A stretch of DNA of 64,000 nt from Candidatus Obscuribacterales bacterium (GCA_019745415.1 JAIETF010000003.1:62001-126000); one strand, 5' to 3'; positions 40,481 through 52,163 are shown, counted from the first letter of the stretch. The notes: a model not told the origin generated them from the letters alone. A program made the numbers and translations.

Positions 40481-41116
40481 TCAGCGAGACTTCACTGGCT
40501 GCGAGCCGTGCTCGCTATAGTAAGGATCCAGCATTTCTTTCAATTTCATGCGCCCATAATGAAGACGTGAACGCACAGTCCCTATACTAGTGCCGACTAT
40601 CTCAGCAATCTGCTGATAAGAAAAGCCCTGGATATCATGCAATACCAGAACCACTCTCTGATTATCCGGCAAGAGCTTTATCGACTCCTCAAGCAAACGA
40701 CTTTCTTCTTGATTGTCGAGTGCTTGCGACGGACTAGGTCCAGAGTCAGCGACTTGGGATACCGTTCGGCCGGCACCGCTGCCGCATTCATCATCACTGC
40801 CATAGGCTTGCGGATCGAAAGAAAGAACTTCATCGTCTCTTCGGCGCTGCTTCATTCGTATCGCGTCCATACAAAGGTTCTGGCAGATTCTTGCAATCCA
40901 GGGCGCAAAACTAGTCTGGGCGCGATACTTATCTAAATTCTGGTGAACTTTGATAAAGCAGTCCTGGACTATTTCTTCCGCTTCTTCGGCATTACCAATC
41001 AGACGATAGGCAAGGGCGAAGGCCCGGGTTTGATAGCGCCTAACGAGAACTTTGAAGAGATCAATATCGCCTCCTTCCCGATATTTTCTAATTAGTTCCT
41101 CGTCGGTCAGCTCCAC
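40481..41116 (-). CDS. ECF-family RNA polymerase sigma factor
   Basis: Sigma region 2 is seen in FALAYRLIGNAEEAEEIVQD, FIKVHQNLDKYRAQTSFAPW and IARICQNLCMDAIRMKQRRR. An acidic/Gly/Ser linker follows, then region 4 (LLPDNQRVVLVLHDIQGFSY, QQIAEIVGTSIGTVRSRLHY, GRMKLKEML). The GTG at 41116 gives 211 residues and lies nine bases after AGGTGA; the TTG at 41125 is an alternative but its spacing is too short. With the next two genes it forms a sigma / anti-sigma / Spy-like operon, probably envelope- or metal-stress responsive, and is likely autoregulated. Confidence 0.93.
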   Translation of the reverse strand: MELTDEELIRKYREGGDIDLFKVLVRRYQTRAFALAYRLIGNAEEAEEIVQDCFIKVHQNLDKYRAQTSFAPWIARICQNLCMDAIRMKQRRRDDEVLSFDPQAYGSDDECGSGAGRTVSQVADSGPSPSQALDNQEESRLLEESIKLLPDNQRVVLVLHDIQGFSYQQIAEIVGTSIGTVRSRLHYGRMKLKEMLDPYYSEHGSQPVKSR

Positions 41117-41258
41117 GGCTATCAATCACCTCTGGGTGCTTCACTTGTATAAACGTAATTTGGACTGAAAAAGTTCAATGAAATCAGATAAAAACCGCTC
41201 AAATTAACAAAGGTTAATAATTTTCGAGACACTCTTGAAAAATAACTCCTCCATATTT

Positions 41259-41284
41259 ACCTTTGCCTTTAGCTAATCAAAGGT
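41259..41284. promoter_or_regulatory. Inverted repeat ACCTTTG-N12-CAAAGGT
   Basis: ACCTTTG (41259-41265) and CAAAGGT (41278-41284) form a perfect seven-base inverted repeat with a 12-base spacer, just upstream of the phosphatase start at 41301. A further CAAAGGT lies at 41208-41214 in the same divergent region, nearer the sigma gene. The set may be operators or a leader hairpin. Confidence 0.45.
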
Positions 41285-41300
41285 GTAATAACACAGAAAT

Positions 41301-41927
41301 ATGCCCAAATCATTCGTCGACTCCGAGTATCTAGGCAAACTTTGCCAACTTGGCAAAAATCCATATCTTATCTACCTGCTTTGTCTTGGATTGCTCTGGC
41401 AGTGTTCAATCAGTGGGGTTCTTGCCAAAGATGCTAAAGAAGGGCAAGATTCAAAAATCGAAACCTGCAAGAAAAAGGAAACCGCAGACCTGCCTAACTT
41501 CCACCAGGTGCATCCTTACTTATATAGAGGCGGAGAACCCAGCGAAGCAGGACTGAAGAAGCTAAGCGATCGCGGCATCAAAACAATAATCGACCTGCGT
41601 GCTAAAGGGGCGCGCACCAGCAAAGAGAAGGCTCTGGCTCAAGCTTTAGGTATGGACTATATCAATCTACCTATGAGCGATAAGGCTCCTACACCGAGCC
41701 AAGTAGAAACCTTTCTAGCCGCTGTAAAGGAAGGTAGAGAAAAAGACCGCCCTGTGTTCCTTCATTGCGCCCATGGCTCGGATCGCACCGGCTGTCTAAT
41801 CGGCATCTATAGAGTGAGCGAAGACGGCTTCAGTTATAAGGACGCCTATAAAGAAATGCGCCGTTACTACTTCGGTCCCCAGTTCAAAGAACTCTCAGGG
41901 GCTGTAAAGGCAAGGGCGAAGCACTAA
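41301..41927 (+). CDS. Secreted dual-specificity/tyrosine phosphatase-like protein
   Basis: The 208-residue protein has an N-terminal hydrophobic segment (about residues 22-40, LIYLLCLGLLWQCSISG) indicating export or anchoring. The catalytic P-loop HCAHGSDRTG gives Cys156 and Arg162, and the likely general acid is Asp127 in PMSDKAP. The preceding 'YLYRGGEPSEAGLKKLSDRGIK' pattern is typical of bacterial phosphatases acting on Tyr, Thr or lipid phosphates. It diverges from the sigma operon and shares its regulatory region. Its stop overlaps that of the next gene by four bases, tail to tail. Confidence 0.88.
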   Translation: MPKSFVDSEYLGKLCQLGKNPYLIYLLCLGLLWQCSISGVLAKDAKEGQDSKIETCKKKETADLPNFHQVHPYLYRGGEPSEAGLKKLSDRGIKTIIDLRAKGARTSKEKALAQALGMDYINLPMSDKAPTPSQVETFLAAVKEGREKDRPVFLHCAHGSDRTGCLIGIYRVSEDGFSYKDAYKEMRRYYFGPQFKELSGAVKARAKH

Positions 41928-42181
41928 TCTGCGGACTGCAAGATTTTGCCCACAGCGAATCTAAAGGCAAAGAAAGAGACTGGTAGAGAGGCTAGCATGC
42001 CGACAAGAGGGCAGACCACCATCACTATCGGTTTGACTATTTCAGGATGATGAACGAGAGCCCCGTAAACGCCGAGAAAGAAACCGATTACCATGCCCAA
42101 GAAACCGCCGGCGAGGAAACCACCCACCGCACTGATGCCGAAAAAAACCAACCACCATTTGAAGATCAATTTGTTATTCAC
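41924..42181 (-). CDS. Small membrane protein, Gly-rich helices
   Basis: The 85-residue protein has two hydrophobic blocks: residues about 8-42 contain Gly-rich helices (FFGISAVGGFLAGGFLGMVIGFFL), and a second block at about 50-70 contains VMVVCPLVGMLASLPVSFF. No family is recognised. It lies 26 bases downstream of the protease gene on the same strand and is probably co-transcribed with it. Confidence 0.65.
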   Translation of the reverse strand: MNNKLIFKWWLVFFGISAVGGFLAGGFLGMVIGFFLGVYGALVHHPEIVKPIVMVVCPLVGMLASLPVSFFAFRFAVGKILQSAD

Positions 42182-42207
42182 TAGAAACCTCGCGTATCTG
42201 ACAAGAG

Positions 42208-45584
<3,377 letters not shown>

Positions 45585-45675
45585 TTATTTTCCTACCTTT
45601 CTTTTTTTCTTTACAGCACTCTGTAGAATACCTACCGAATTGTATCAGCAAGAGCCAGCTAAGCATTTTGCCCTT

Positions 45676-46032
45676 ATGAAAGATGACAAACCCTATCGAA
45701 TCGACGACAAAAGAGGCGGAATCAAACTCTATGTCCTGGTGGAGCCGGGTAAGTCGGTTAGCCGATTCCACACCTTAATTTCGTCCGATGATCCAAGAGT
45801 GAGCAGCGCCCGATTGGCTATAAGACTGGCAGCAAGAGCAAAAGAGGGCGAAGCCAATAAAGCTCTCTTGGATTTTCTAGCAAAAGAGTTAGCCCTGCCT
45901 AAATCATCTATAAGCCTGGAAAGCGGATTACAGAGCCAGCACAAAACCATCTTTCTAAAAGGTGCCGCAGCATCTCTAGAAAAGCTTTTGAACGACATCA
46001 TTGAATCATTGCCGCCTAAGGGCCGGACTTAA
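45676..46032 (+). CDS. DUF167/YggU-family protein
   Basis: The C-terminal segment IRLAARAKEGEANKALLDFL followed by AKELALPKSSISLESGLQSQ and HKTIFLKG matches the YggU/DUF167 family, small proteins of unknown function. Starting at ATG 45676 gives 118 residues, near the family length. Upstream in-frame codons (ATG 45580, TTG 45640, or a frame from 45493 overlapping kdsA) would add a hydrophobic stretch that is probably kdsA promoter sequence, so the start is uncertain. It converges with the AT-hook gene by four bases. Confidence 0.75.
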   Translation: MKDDKPYRIDDKRGGIKLYVLVEPGKSVSRFHTLISSDDPRVSSARLAIRLAARAKEGEANKALLDFLAKELALPKSSISLESGLQSQHKTIFLKGAAASLEKLLNDIIESLPPKGRT

Positions 46033-46382
46033 CTGCGCTTCACCAGCTTATAGACCGTGTGACCGGCACGCTGCGAAACCGGCATGATTAGACCGAGTCT
46101 GATTGCCTCCGCCAAGATAGGACGCAAGGTCTTGATACGCTTCAGTTGGCGCGGTCCGCCCGCCATTTCAGGCAGAGTCATGCCAAGTGGATTCTTCTCT
46201 AAAAGCCTGACAACTTTGTTTTCAGCAGAAGGTGGTTTGACCGTGGGTTTGCGCACGACAGGCGGACGACCACGCTTCTTCTCGGTCTTCTCCGACTCTG
46301 CCGCACCCTCTCCAAAAGCCTCCGTGTTTTCAGATTCGACTTCTTCAGGGTCGGCTCCGTTATTCTCGACTTCGTTAAGCAT
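46029..46382 (-). CDS. Small AT-hook DNA-binding-like protein
   Basis: This 117-residue protein has an acidic N-terminus, an AT-hook (KKRGRPPVVRK, about residues 35-45), then a compact helical domain (ENKVVRLLEKNPLGMTLPEM, then RPILAEAIRLGLIMPVSQRA) with a winged-helix look. AT-hooks bind the minor groove of A/T-rich DNA. A role as a nucleoid or transcription protein is likely but unproven. It starts 76 bases from the kinase gene, which is transcribed the other way. Confidence 0.7.
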   Translation of the reverse strand: MLNEVENNGADPEEVESENTEAFGEGAAESEKTEKKRGRPPVVRKPTVKPPSAENKVVRLLEKNPLGMTLPEMAGGPRQLKRIKTLRPILAEAIRLGLIMPVSQRAGHTVYKLVKRS

Positions 46383-46458
46383 CGACTGCCTTTCTTATTT
46401 TTGGGAAGAGAGTAAGAACCATCTAAGGTGATATTATACGCGCCATAGCAAGCCGGTC

Positions 46459-47763
46459 TTGATCATAAAAGTGTCCGATTTCGAGAAAGCATTAGAAAGC
46501 CGCTATCGCATTCTTGGCAAACTAGGCGAAGGAGCCATGGGCCAGGTCTATCGAGCCGTGCAATTGGAGACTGGTAGGCCGGTGGCCATAAAGGCGCTGG
46601 CCAGAGACCTAGTCAGTGATCCCAAATCTTTGAAGCGACTGGAAAGAGAAGCCAAGTCATTGTCGGTACTGAGCCATACCGGCATTGTCTGCGTCTACGA
46701 ATTTGACACGGCCACAGCTGATGTCCCCTTTCTAGTCATGGAATTTGTTCCTGGTCGCTCATTGAAACAGATTTTGAAAGAGCGTCAGCTGAAATTGAAA
46801 GAGACTCTCAATCTCATGGCCCAGGCAGCTAAAGCCCTTAGCCATGCCCATGTCAAAGGCATAATTCACCGAGACGTCAAGCCGGCCAATATGCTCATCG
46901 ATGAAGCACGCATGGAGTTGAAGATAGTTGATTTCGGCATCGCCAGAAAAGCAAGCAACCTTACCGAACAGCTAACTATCGAAGGAGAAGTATTCGGCAG
47001 TCCTCTTTACATGAGCCCGGAACAGTGTCAGGGGAACGAACTAGACGCAAGAGCCGATATCTATTCACTGGGCTGTGTGCTTTTTGAATGCTTGACCGGC
47101 AGACCACCCTTTCGCGGCATATCGGCTTTCGACACCATGACCATGCATCTCAATGAGAAGCCGGCGGCGCTTTCAAGCATGATAAATCTAGGACCCTATG
47201 GCGAGCTCGATGAGATTGTCGAGCGCTGTCTGGAGAAAAATCCCGAAAACCGCTATCAGCAGATGAGCGAACTAGCTTCAGCACTGGCCGTGCTGAAGGA
47301 AACAGCAGCGGCGGTAAGTGATGAAGAAAGACGCAATAGAGACAGAGAACCAGAAAAGACAGCCGAGGAATCGGGCAGAGCCGCCGAGACTCAGAACCAG
47401 GGTCGAAGCAATCTAAACGGTAAGGCCGCCGCGGTTGTCATTATAGCCATTCTTCTCATCTGCCTGGGGGCAGCGCTATTCACCCTAGGCAAAGTCTCCA
47501 GAAGCAAAGAAACAATTGCGGCGCCTACGTCAACAGACCAAAGAAATCCAAATGCAAAAACTCCCGAATCAGAAACCCAAGAGCCGGCCAGCGCCGACGA
47601 CACAGCCAGACCGCCTGTATCACAAATAGGAATTCCAGCCTTACCGGCTAACTCAAATTCAGCAGAGAAGAAGCCCCTTGACGACGAGACCAACCAGTTT
47701 TCGCAGACCGCTCCCCAAGGCTTACAAATCGAAGTAAAAGACGAAACCAGCAATAAAGAATAG
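46459..47763 (+). CDS. Membrane-anchored Ser/Thr protein kinase
   Basis: The 434-residue protein starts at TTG 46459. It has a complete Hanks-type kinase domain: G-loop GEGAMGQVY (23-31), catalytic Lys45 in VAIKAL, IIHRDVKPANMLI with Asp139, DFG at 158-160, and SPLYMSPEQ. A linker rich in Arg/Glu/Asn is followed by a membrane helix (about 323-344) and a roughly 90-residue Ser/Pro/Asp-rich extracytoplasmic tail without PASTA domains. It should phosphorylate cytoplasmic Ser/Thr substrates. An FHA protein (49551) and a protein with repeated Thr motifs (49869) lie 2-3 kb downstream and are candidate partners. Confidence 0.94.
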   Translation: MIIKVSDFEKALESRYRILGKLGEGAMGQVYRAVQLETGRPVAIKALARDLVSDPKSLKRLEREAKSLSVLSHTGIVCVYEFDTATADVPFLVMEFVPGRSLKQILKERQLKLKETLNLMAQAAKALSHAHVKGIIHRDVKPANMLIDEARMELKIVDFGIARKASNLTEQLTIEGEVFGSPLYMSPEQCQGNELDARADIYSLGCVLFECLTGRPPFRGISAFDTMTMHLNEKPAALSSMINLGPYGELDEIVERCLEKNPENRYQQMSELASALAVLKETAAAVSDEERRNRDREPEKTAEESGRAAETQNQGRSNLNGKAAAVVIIAILLICLGAALFTLGKVSRSKETIAAPTSTDQRNPNAKTPESETQEPASADDTARPPVSQIGIPALPANSNSAEKKPLDDETNQFSQTAPQGLQIEVKDETSNKE

Positions 47764-47877
47764 TTACAGGTTGCAGCAATAGACCCATACGACCTGGGCA
47801 CAATTGATATATTCCAGAGTGTTCTTTGCAAGTTAAGTTTCATTGCTTTTCTTTGCTGCGTTTTGAGGATAAATACC

Positions 47878-49542
47878 TTGAGCATCGGCTCGTTCGTTTT
47901 TATGTTGCACAGCCATTTGCCTTATTACAAAAAGGCTGGCATGTGGCCCTTCGGTGAAGAAAGCGTTTATGAGTGTATGGCGGAGACCTATGTGCCGCTG
48001 CTCAATGCCATTGCCGACCTGCACAATGATGGTATCAATGCTAACCTCACCCTCGGACTGACGCCGGTGCTTTGCGAACAGCTCGCCGATGAACACTTCA
48101 AGAAAGGCTTCGAAAAGTTCTTGAAAGCTCGCATTGAAGCAGCCAGCGAAGATGAACAGCGCTATTCAAACCAAGGTCAAACACCTAATCCTGAACTGCA
48201 TCACCTTGCCCGCTTTTATCTCAACTGGTTCAAACAGATAGAGAAAGACTTCTCTCAGCGCTGGGGCAGAGATATCTTAAGCGGCTTCAAGCGCTATCAA
48301 GATCTAGGCGCCATAGAAATCACCACATCAGCAGCCACACACTGCTTCTCTCCGCTTTTAGAGGAAGATGTCACTCTGCAAGCAGAGTACAAAACAGGCG
48401 TAGCCAATTATAGAAAGCATTTCGGCAAAGATCCCCAAGGTTTCTGGCTGCCGGAATGCGCCTATCGCCCAGAAGAAAATGGACGAGCCGGTGTTGAGAA
48501 GTATATGTACGAAGCCGGCATCAAATACTTCTTCACCGAGAGCTTTGTTATTAAGGGCGGTCAGACTGCAGAAGTGAGAAGAATAGTCGGACCCTATGGC
48601 TCGGTGCAATACATACCCACCGCCACCACATCTGATACCGGCCTCGACACTTACGAAGCTTTCTGGTTGAAAGAATATCCCGTGGCAGTCATGGGTCGCC
48701 ACGAAGAAGCCGGATACAAAGTTTGGTCCGCCGACCACGGCTATCCCGGTGACGGCAATTATCGCGAGTTCCACAAAAAAGACGATAAGTCGGGTTTGCA
48801 TTATTGGAAGTTGACCTCAAAGAGCACCGACCTTGGCGCCAAAGAAATCTATAATCCGGAAGCTGCCGAGAGCCGCATGCGTGAGAACTCTGATCACTAC
48901 GCCGGCTTCATTCAACAGTGCTTGACCGATCACCTGAGAGCAACCGGTAAGCCGGGATTGATCATGGTTTCTTTCGACACCGAACTTTTTGGTCATTGGT
49001 GGTTCGAAGGGGTTACCTGGCTGAAAGAAGTGATTCGCAAGCTGAAAACCTATACAGCAGTCAAATTGACCAAAGCCTCAGACTATTTAGCTGAGTTCCC
49101 ACCCGAAAAAACAATCGAACTAAAACAGTCTTCTTGGGGTTCGGGTGGTCACTATCAAGTTTGGCTCAATGATGAGACCCAATGGATGTGGCCCCAGATT
49201 CACGATAGTGAGAAGAAAATGGCCGAGGTGGCCGATATGGCTGCGGTTGGTCATGACAAACTGATCACCCGCGCAGCCAAGCAACTGGCCCGCGAACTTT
49301 TACTGGTAGCCTCGTCAGACTGGCCCTTCTTGGTCACCACAGGACAAGCAAAAGACTACGCCACCGAGCGCTTCAAAGAACACAAAGAACGCTTCGATGA
49401 TCTGTATAAGATGATCAAAAGCGGTAATGTCGATGAGAAAATATTGGCTCAACTGGAAGATATCGATAGCCTATTTAACGGCGAAGACCTAGATCTGAAA
49501 AACTTCTCGCCAGAAACACTCTCGCAGTCGCTTACAGTCTAG
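47878..49542 (+). CDS. GH57 1,4-alpha-glucan branching enzyme
   Basis: GH57 branching enzymes make alpha-1,6 branches in glycogen. The opening SFVFMLHSHLPYY, the catalytic nucleophile block GFWLPECAYRP and the block SFDTELFGHWWFEGVTWL (general acid Asp) are all present, followed by a helical C-terminal domain. TTG 47878, eight bases after GAGGA, is chosen over the in-frame TTG at 47863 because of the spacing; this gives 554 residues. It lies between the kinase and FHA genes on the same strand. Confidence 0.9.
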   Translation: MSIGSFVFMLHSHLPYYKKAGMWPFGEESVYECMAETYVPLLNAIADLHNDGINANLTLGLTPVLCEQLADEHFKKGFEKFLKARIEAASEDEQRYSNQGQTPNPELHHLARFYLNWFKQIEKDFSQRWGRDILSGFKRYQDLGAIEITTSAATHCFSPLLEEDVTLQAEYKTGVANYRKHFGKDPQGFWLPECAYRPEENGRAGVEKYMYEAGIKYFFTESFVIKGGQTAEVRRIVGPYGSVQYIPTATTSDTGLDTYEAFWLKEYPVAVMGRHEEAGYKVWSADHGYPGDGNYREFHKKDDKSGLHYWKLTSKSTDLGAKEIYNPEAAESRMRENSDHYAGFIQQCLTDHLRATGKPGLIMVSFDTELFGHWWFEGVTWLKEVIRKLKTYTAVKLTKASDYLAEFPPEKTIELKQSSWGSGGHYQVWLNDETQWMWPQIHDSEKKMAEVADMAAVGHDKLITRAAKQLARELLLVASSDWPFLVTTGQAKDYATERFKEHKERFDDLYKMIKSGNVDEKILAQLEDIDSLFNGEDLDLKNFSPETLSQSLTV

Positions 49543-49550
49543 AGGGAGAA

Positions 49551-49862
49551 ATGACAGAATCACAAGGGCAACAGGGGACACGTTTGCCGGTTCTGGTCAA
49601 TCTAGAAGACGGACAACGTTTCACAATTCAGACCCAGGCGGTGACCTTGGGACGAGATCCTGATTGCGACCTCGTTCTAGCAGAAGATGGTTATGCTTCA
49701 GCCAATCACTGCCGCATATTTTGGGATCAAGGACGCCTCTGGCTGGAAGATCTGATGAGCAGTAACGGCACTACATTGAACGACCAAATTGTCAAAATAC
49801 CGACTAAGCTAACCCCAGGCGATGTCATCAAAGCCGGACGCACTCACTTTCGCATCGAGTAA
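49551..49862 (+). CDS. Single-domain FHA protein
   Basis: FHA domains bind phosphothreonine peptides. This 103-residue protein is essentially one FHA domain with the conserved residues: LGRDPDCDLVL (Gly-Arg), YASANHCRIF (Ser-x-x-His) and DLMSSNGTTLN (Asn-Gly). The ATG follows AGAGGGAGAA. It starts eight bases after the branching-enzyme stop, so the two are probably co-translated, and it converges with the repeated-Thr-motif gene (six-base gap). It has no signal peptide or second domain, so it likely works as a soluble adaptor. Confidence 0.92.
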   Translation: MTESQGQQGTRLPVLVNLEDGQRFTIQTQAVTLGRDPDCDLVLAEDGYASANHCRIFWDQGRLWLEDLMSSNGTTLNDQIVKIPTKLTPGDVIKAGRTHFRIE

Positions 49863-49868
49863 ACAAAA

Positions 49869-51101
49869 TCAAGGACGCGGGCTCGTCGGATATTGCCCGG
49901 TAGACTCGATACCTTCATTCTTTTCTTCTTTCCAGAATTCGCCTGTCTCATCTTCTTTGGTATATGTCGGTGTCGACTCTGGAGTTTCTGGAAGGGCACT
50001 GCCTGGTGCAGCCACCGGCGGTGCTTTCAAAACACTGGCAGCATCAGGCGCATCGACATCATAGTGAAAAGTGCCGCTACTTCTAATCTTACTGCCTGCT
50101 CCTGATTGAGGACGACTCTGTTCCAGGGTATTCTCAGCGCTTTCTCGCGGTTTGTCTTGCTCTTCCGAAACAGTCTTGGTTGGGGGAGGCGGTGATGGTG
50201 GGAAGATGACAAAGAGAGCCACAACCACTAAGGCGAAAGCTGCAATTCCGGCGATCAACATAAGCTTTTCCCGTTTATGTTTGACCTCTTCCGGACAATC
50301 GCGGGTCATATATTTGCCGTCGCTTCTCTTGTAGAGAGTATACTTTTCAAGATTTTCTCTCTGCAAAATAAGCGCGTCGATTTGCTCTGTTTGAAGACCT
50401 TCCAAATGATAGACAGGAGTTTGACAGCGCTGACAATAACGAAAGCGTTCGCGTCCTTCAGCTTCAGTCCACTTCCAGGGACAAGGCAAGGCTTTCTTGT
50501 GACAAGGGATAGGCTCTATCTGTGGTTGCGGCTCAAGGGCTTTGGCCTTAATAGTTTCCTTGATGCGCGCTTCTTTTAAAACAAAAGACTGCGAGACTGC
50601 TAAGTTGAGCGCGTCATGATCAAGCATTGTCTTTGCCACAGGCTGCTTAGTTTTCTGGGTCTGACTAAGCGCTTGCTCGTTAAACTCAGCCGCTTTGGCG
50701 ACGATACCCGAGATATCAGTGGTGACAAGCGTTTTAGCGATGCGCCTTGTTTTCTTCCTTTCAGGTTTGGCTGTCTCGGCAAGCCGCGGCACTTCGTTCT
50801 CGAGTATGGTCTTGGCCACGCGACGGGGTTTCTTACCCCCAACAGAATGGTCTTGCTCGGCGGGAGACGTATTGTTTTCGGCTTGATTCTCAGCCTGAAC
50901 AGAGGCTTGCTCGGCGGCGGCCTTGGCAGCCAGATTCATCAGGACATTGATGTCAGGTTTTGCCATATCAGCTTCCAACATGGTCTTTGCTACACGCCGA
51001 CGCCTCTCTTTAGTCTTGGAGGGGTCGAAGTGCACTTCAAGCATGGTCTTAGCGACCTTTCGCTTTTTTTGGTCTGACTCTTCGCCTTCTTGCACTTTCA
51101 T
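49869..51101 (-). CDS. Membrane protein with five VAKT[MIL] motifs and a Cys-rich domain
   Basis: The 410-residue protein repeats a short motif five times: KRKVAKTMLE, RRRVAKTMLE, PRRVAKTILE, TRRIAKTLVT and KQPVAKTMLD, with Thr at 19, 40, 98, 124 and 158. The intervening sequence is variable and Glu/Ala-rich. Next comes a Cys-rich domain (Cys200, 207, 223, 226 and 269; PCPWKW, RYCQRCQTPVYHLEGL, SDGKYMTRDCP) like the metal-ribbon regions seen in other bacterial proteins. A membrane helix (about 281-300) and a disordered extracytoplasmic tail follow. Basic residues before the Thr and mostly acidic +3 residues suit a Ser/Thr kinase and an FHA reader. Function is inferred. Confidence 0.85.
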   Translation of the reverse strand: MKVQEGEESDQKKRKVAKTMLEVHFDPSKTKERRRRVAKTMLEADMAKPDINVLMNLAAKAAAEQASVQAENQAENNTSPAEQDHSVGGKKPRRVAKTILENEVPRLAETAKPERKKTRRIAKTLVTTDISGIVAKAAEFNEQALSQTQKTKQPVAKTMLDHDALNLAVSQSFVLKEARIKETIKAKALEPQPQIEPIPCHKKALPCPWKWTEAEGRERFRYCQRCQTPVYHLEGLQTEQIDALILQRENLEKYTLYKRSDGKYMTRDCPEEVKHKREKLMLIAGIAAFALVVVALFVIFPPSPPPPTKTVSEEQDKPRESAENTLEQSRPQSGAGSKIRSSGTFHYDVDAPDAASVLKAPPVAAPGSALPETPESTPTYTKEDETGEFWKEEKNEGIESTGQYPTSPRP

Positions 51102-51238
51102 TAAACCCTTCTGAGGAATTCATATTGTAGATCAAAGTTCTAATCTAGCAGGCTGAACTGATTCTCCTAAAGAGACGAAGTCGAGAGTATAAATAGGACA
51201 GATTTGAGCTAAAAACCCCCCAAAAAGATCTAAACATA

Positions 51239-51739
51239 ATGCCGTCAGCCAGAAAAAGAATCAAACTAAAAGCTAGAAACAAAAGAGGCGGCGCCTCGAT
51301 AGCTGAGTTCGGACCAGCACTCGGTCTAATTCTTATCTGTATCTTTTTCCCATTAGTAGATATGCTGGCTATGGGTGTCTCTTATGGACTTTGTATGGTC
51401 CTAAATTACAACCAGGTGCATGAAGCAGCTCTTATACCAAGCAGCGAAGCCTTAAATAATGCCGGACCAATCAAGAAAGGCATACCAGATCAGTGGCTGA
51501 ACGGCATGGGTCATTTTGTGAATATGTCGGGCTATCCAAGTACCAATATTTCCTACCGCAACGGTATAGCAGACGCCAGCAACAACCAAGACAAAATAGT
51601 CACAGTTTCTACCACAGTCGTCTGCAATCCCTTCTTGCCTATACCCTTACCGGTTGTGAATGTACCTGGCTTGAACGGCTCGATGACTTTCACTCTTACA
51701 TCCGAATGTCAGATGGAAAATCCAGACAATGTGCAGTAA
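51239..51739 (+). CDS. TadE-like pseudopilin protein 1
   Basis: The 166-residue protein has a basic N-terminus and one long hydrophobic helix with an acidic residue (SIAEFGPALGLILICIFFPL), the TadE/TadG signature where Glu follows the cleavage region. The C-terminal part is Asn/Pro/Thr-rich and beta-like, with two Cys. TadE-like proteins are minor pseudopilins of Flp/Tad pili. Here no TadA ATPase, TadB/C or CpaA-like peptidase is nearby. The next gene overlaps it by 11 bases. Confidence 0.75.
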   Translation: MPSARKRIKLKARNKRGGASIAEFGPALGLILICIFFPLVDMLAMGVSYGLCMVLNYNQVHEAALIPSSEALNNAGPIKKGIPDQWLNGMGHFVNMSGYPSTNISYRNGIADASNNQDKIVTVSTTVVCNPFLPIPLPVVNVPGLNGSMTFTLTSECQMENPDNVQ

Positions 51740-52136
51740 CTATAGAGTTCAGCCTAGACGCACAAGTGGTCACAGCATTGTGGAAGCGGTGACAGCGGCT
51801 CTCATTCTCATTCCAATTACGCTGCTTATGCTGGACCTTCTCGTTTTGGTCATTGCCAATTCGATGAACGACACAGCTGCAAAAAATGCCGCCCGTGCCG
51901 GTGCCAATCATTCCGACTCGGGGGCGGCGCTGACGGCAGCACAAACTAGTCTCAACAGCTTCCATAGTTCATCCATATTGAAGTCTTTGCAAATAAAGAC
52001 TTTCGATTATCCCTATCAAGGAGACAAAGTGGCTTGCACAACCAGAATGCAAGTAAATCTACCTGTGCCCTTTCCAGGTTTTTCCAGCTTTACTTTTGAA
52101 GCAAAAGCAGTGGAACCACTCGTCGGCGACAAATAA
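51729..52136 (+). CDS. TadE-like pseudopilin protein 2
   Basis: This 135-residue protein starts at ATG 51729, inside the previous gene, and carries the same plan: basic N-terminus, then HSIVEAVTAALILIPITLLM with the conserved Glu. NAARAGANHSDSG matches the small-residue run seen after TadE helices. The rest is a beta-like domain ending near a conserved-looking Phe-Thr-Phe-Glu. It probably partners protein 1 and the large TadG-like protein. Confidence 0.75.
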   Translation: MCSNYRVQPRRTSGHSIVEAVTAALILIPITLLMLDLLVLVIANSMNDTAAKNAARAGANHSDSGAALTAAQTSLNSFHSSSILKSLQIKTFDYPYQGDKVACTTRMQVNLPVPFPGFSSFTFEAKAVEPLVGDK

Positions 52137-52163
52137 GAGAAAGCAGAAAGAGAAAGAGACTGA

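Noticed and set aside
49893-51114. Several + strand frames of 60-150 residues opposite the VAKT-motif gene
   Set aside because: They overlap a gene with strong internal evidence (repeat motif, Cys domain, membrane helix) and show no family features.
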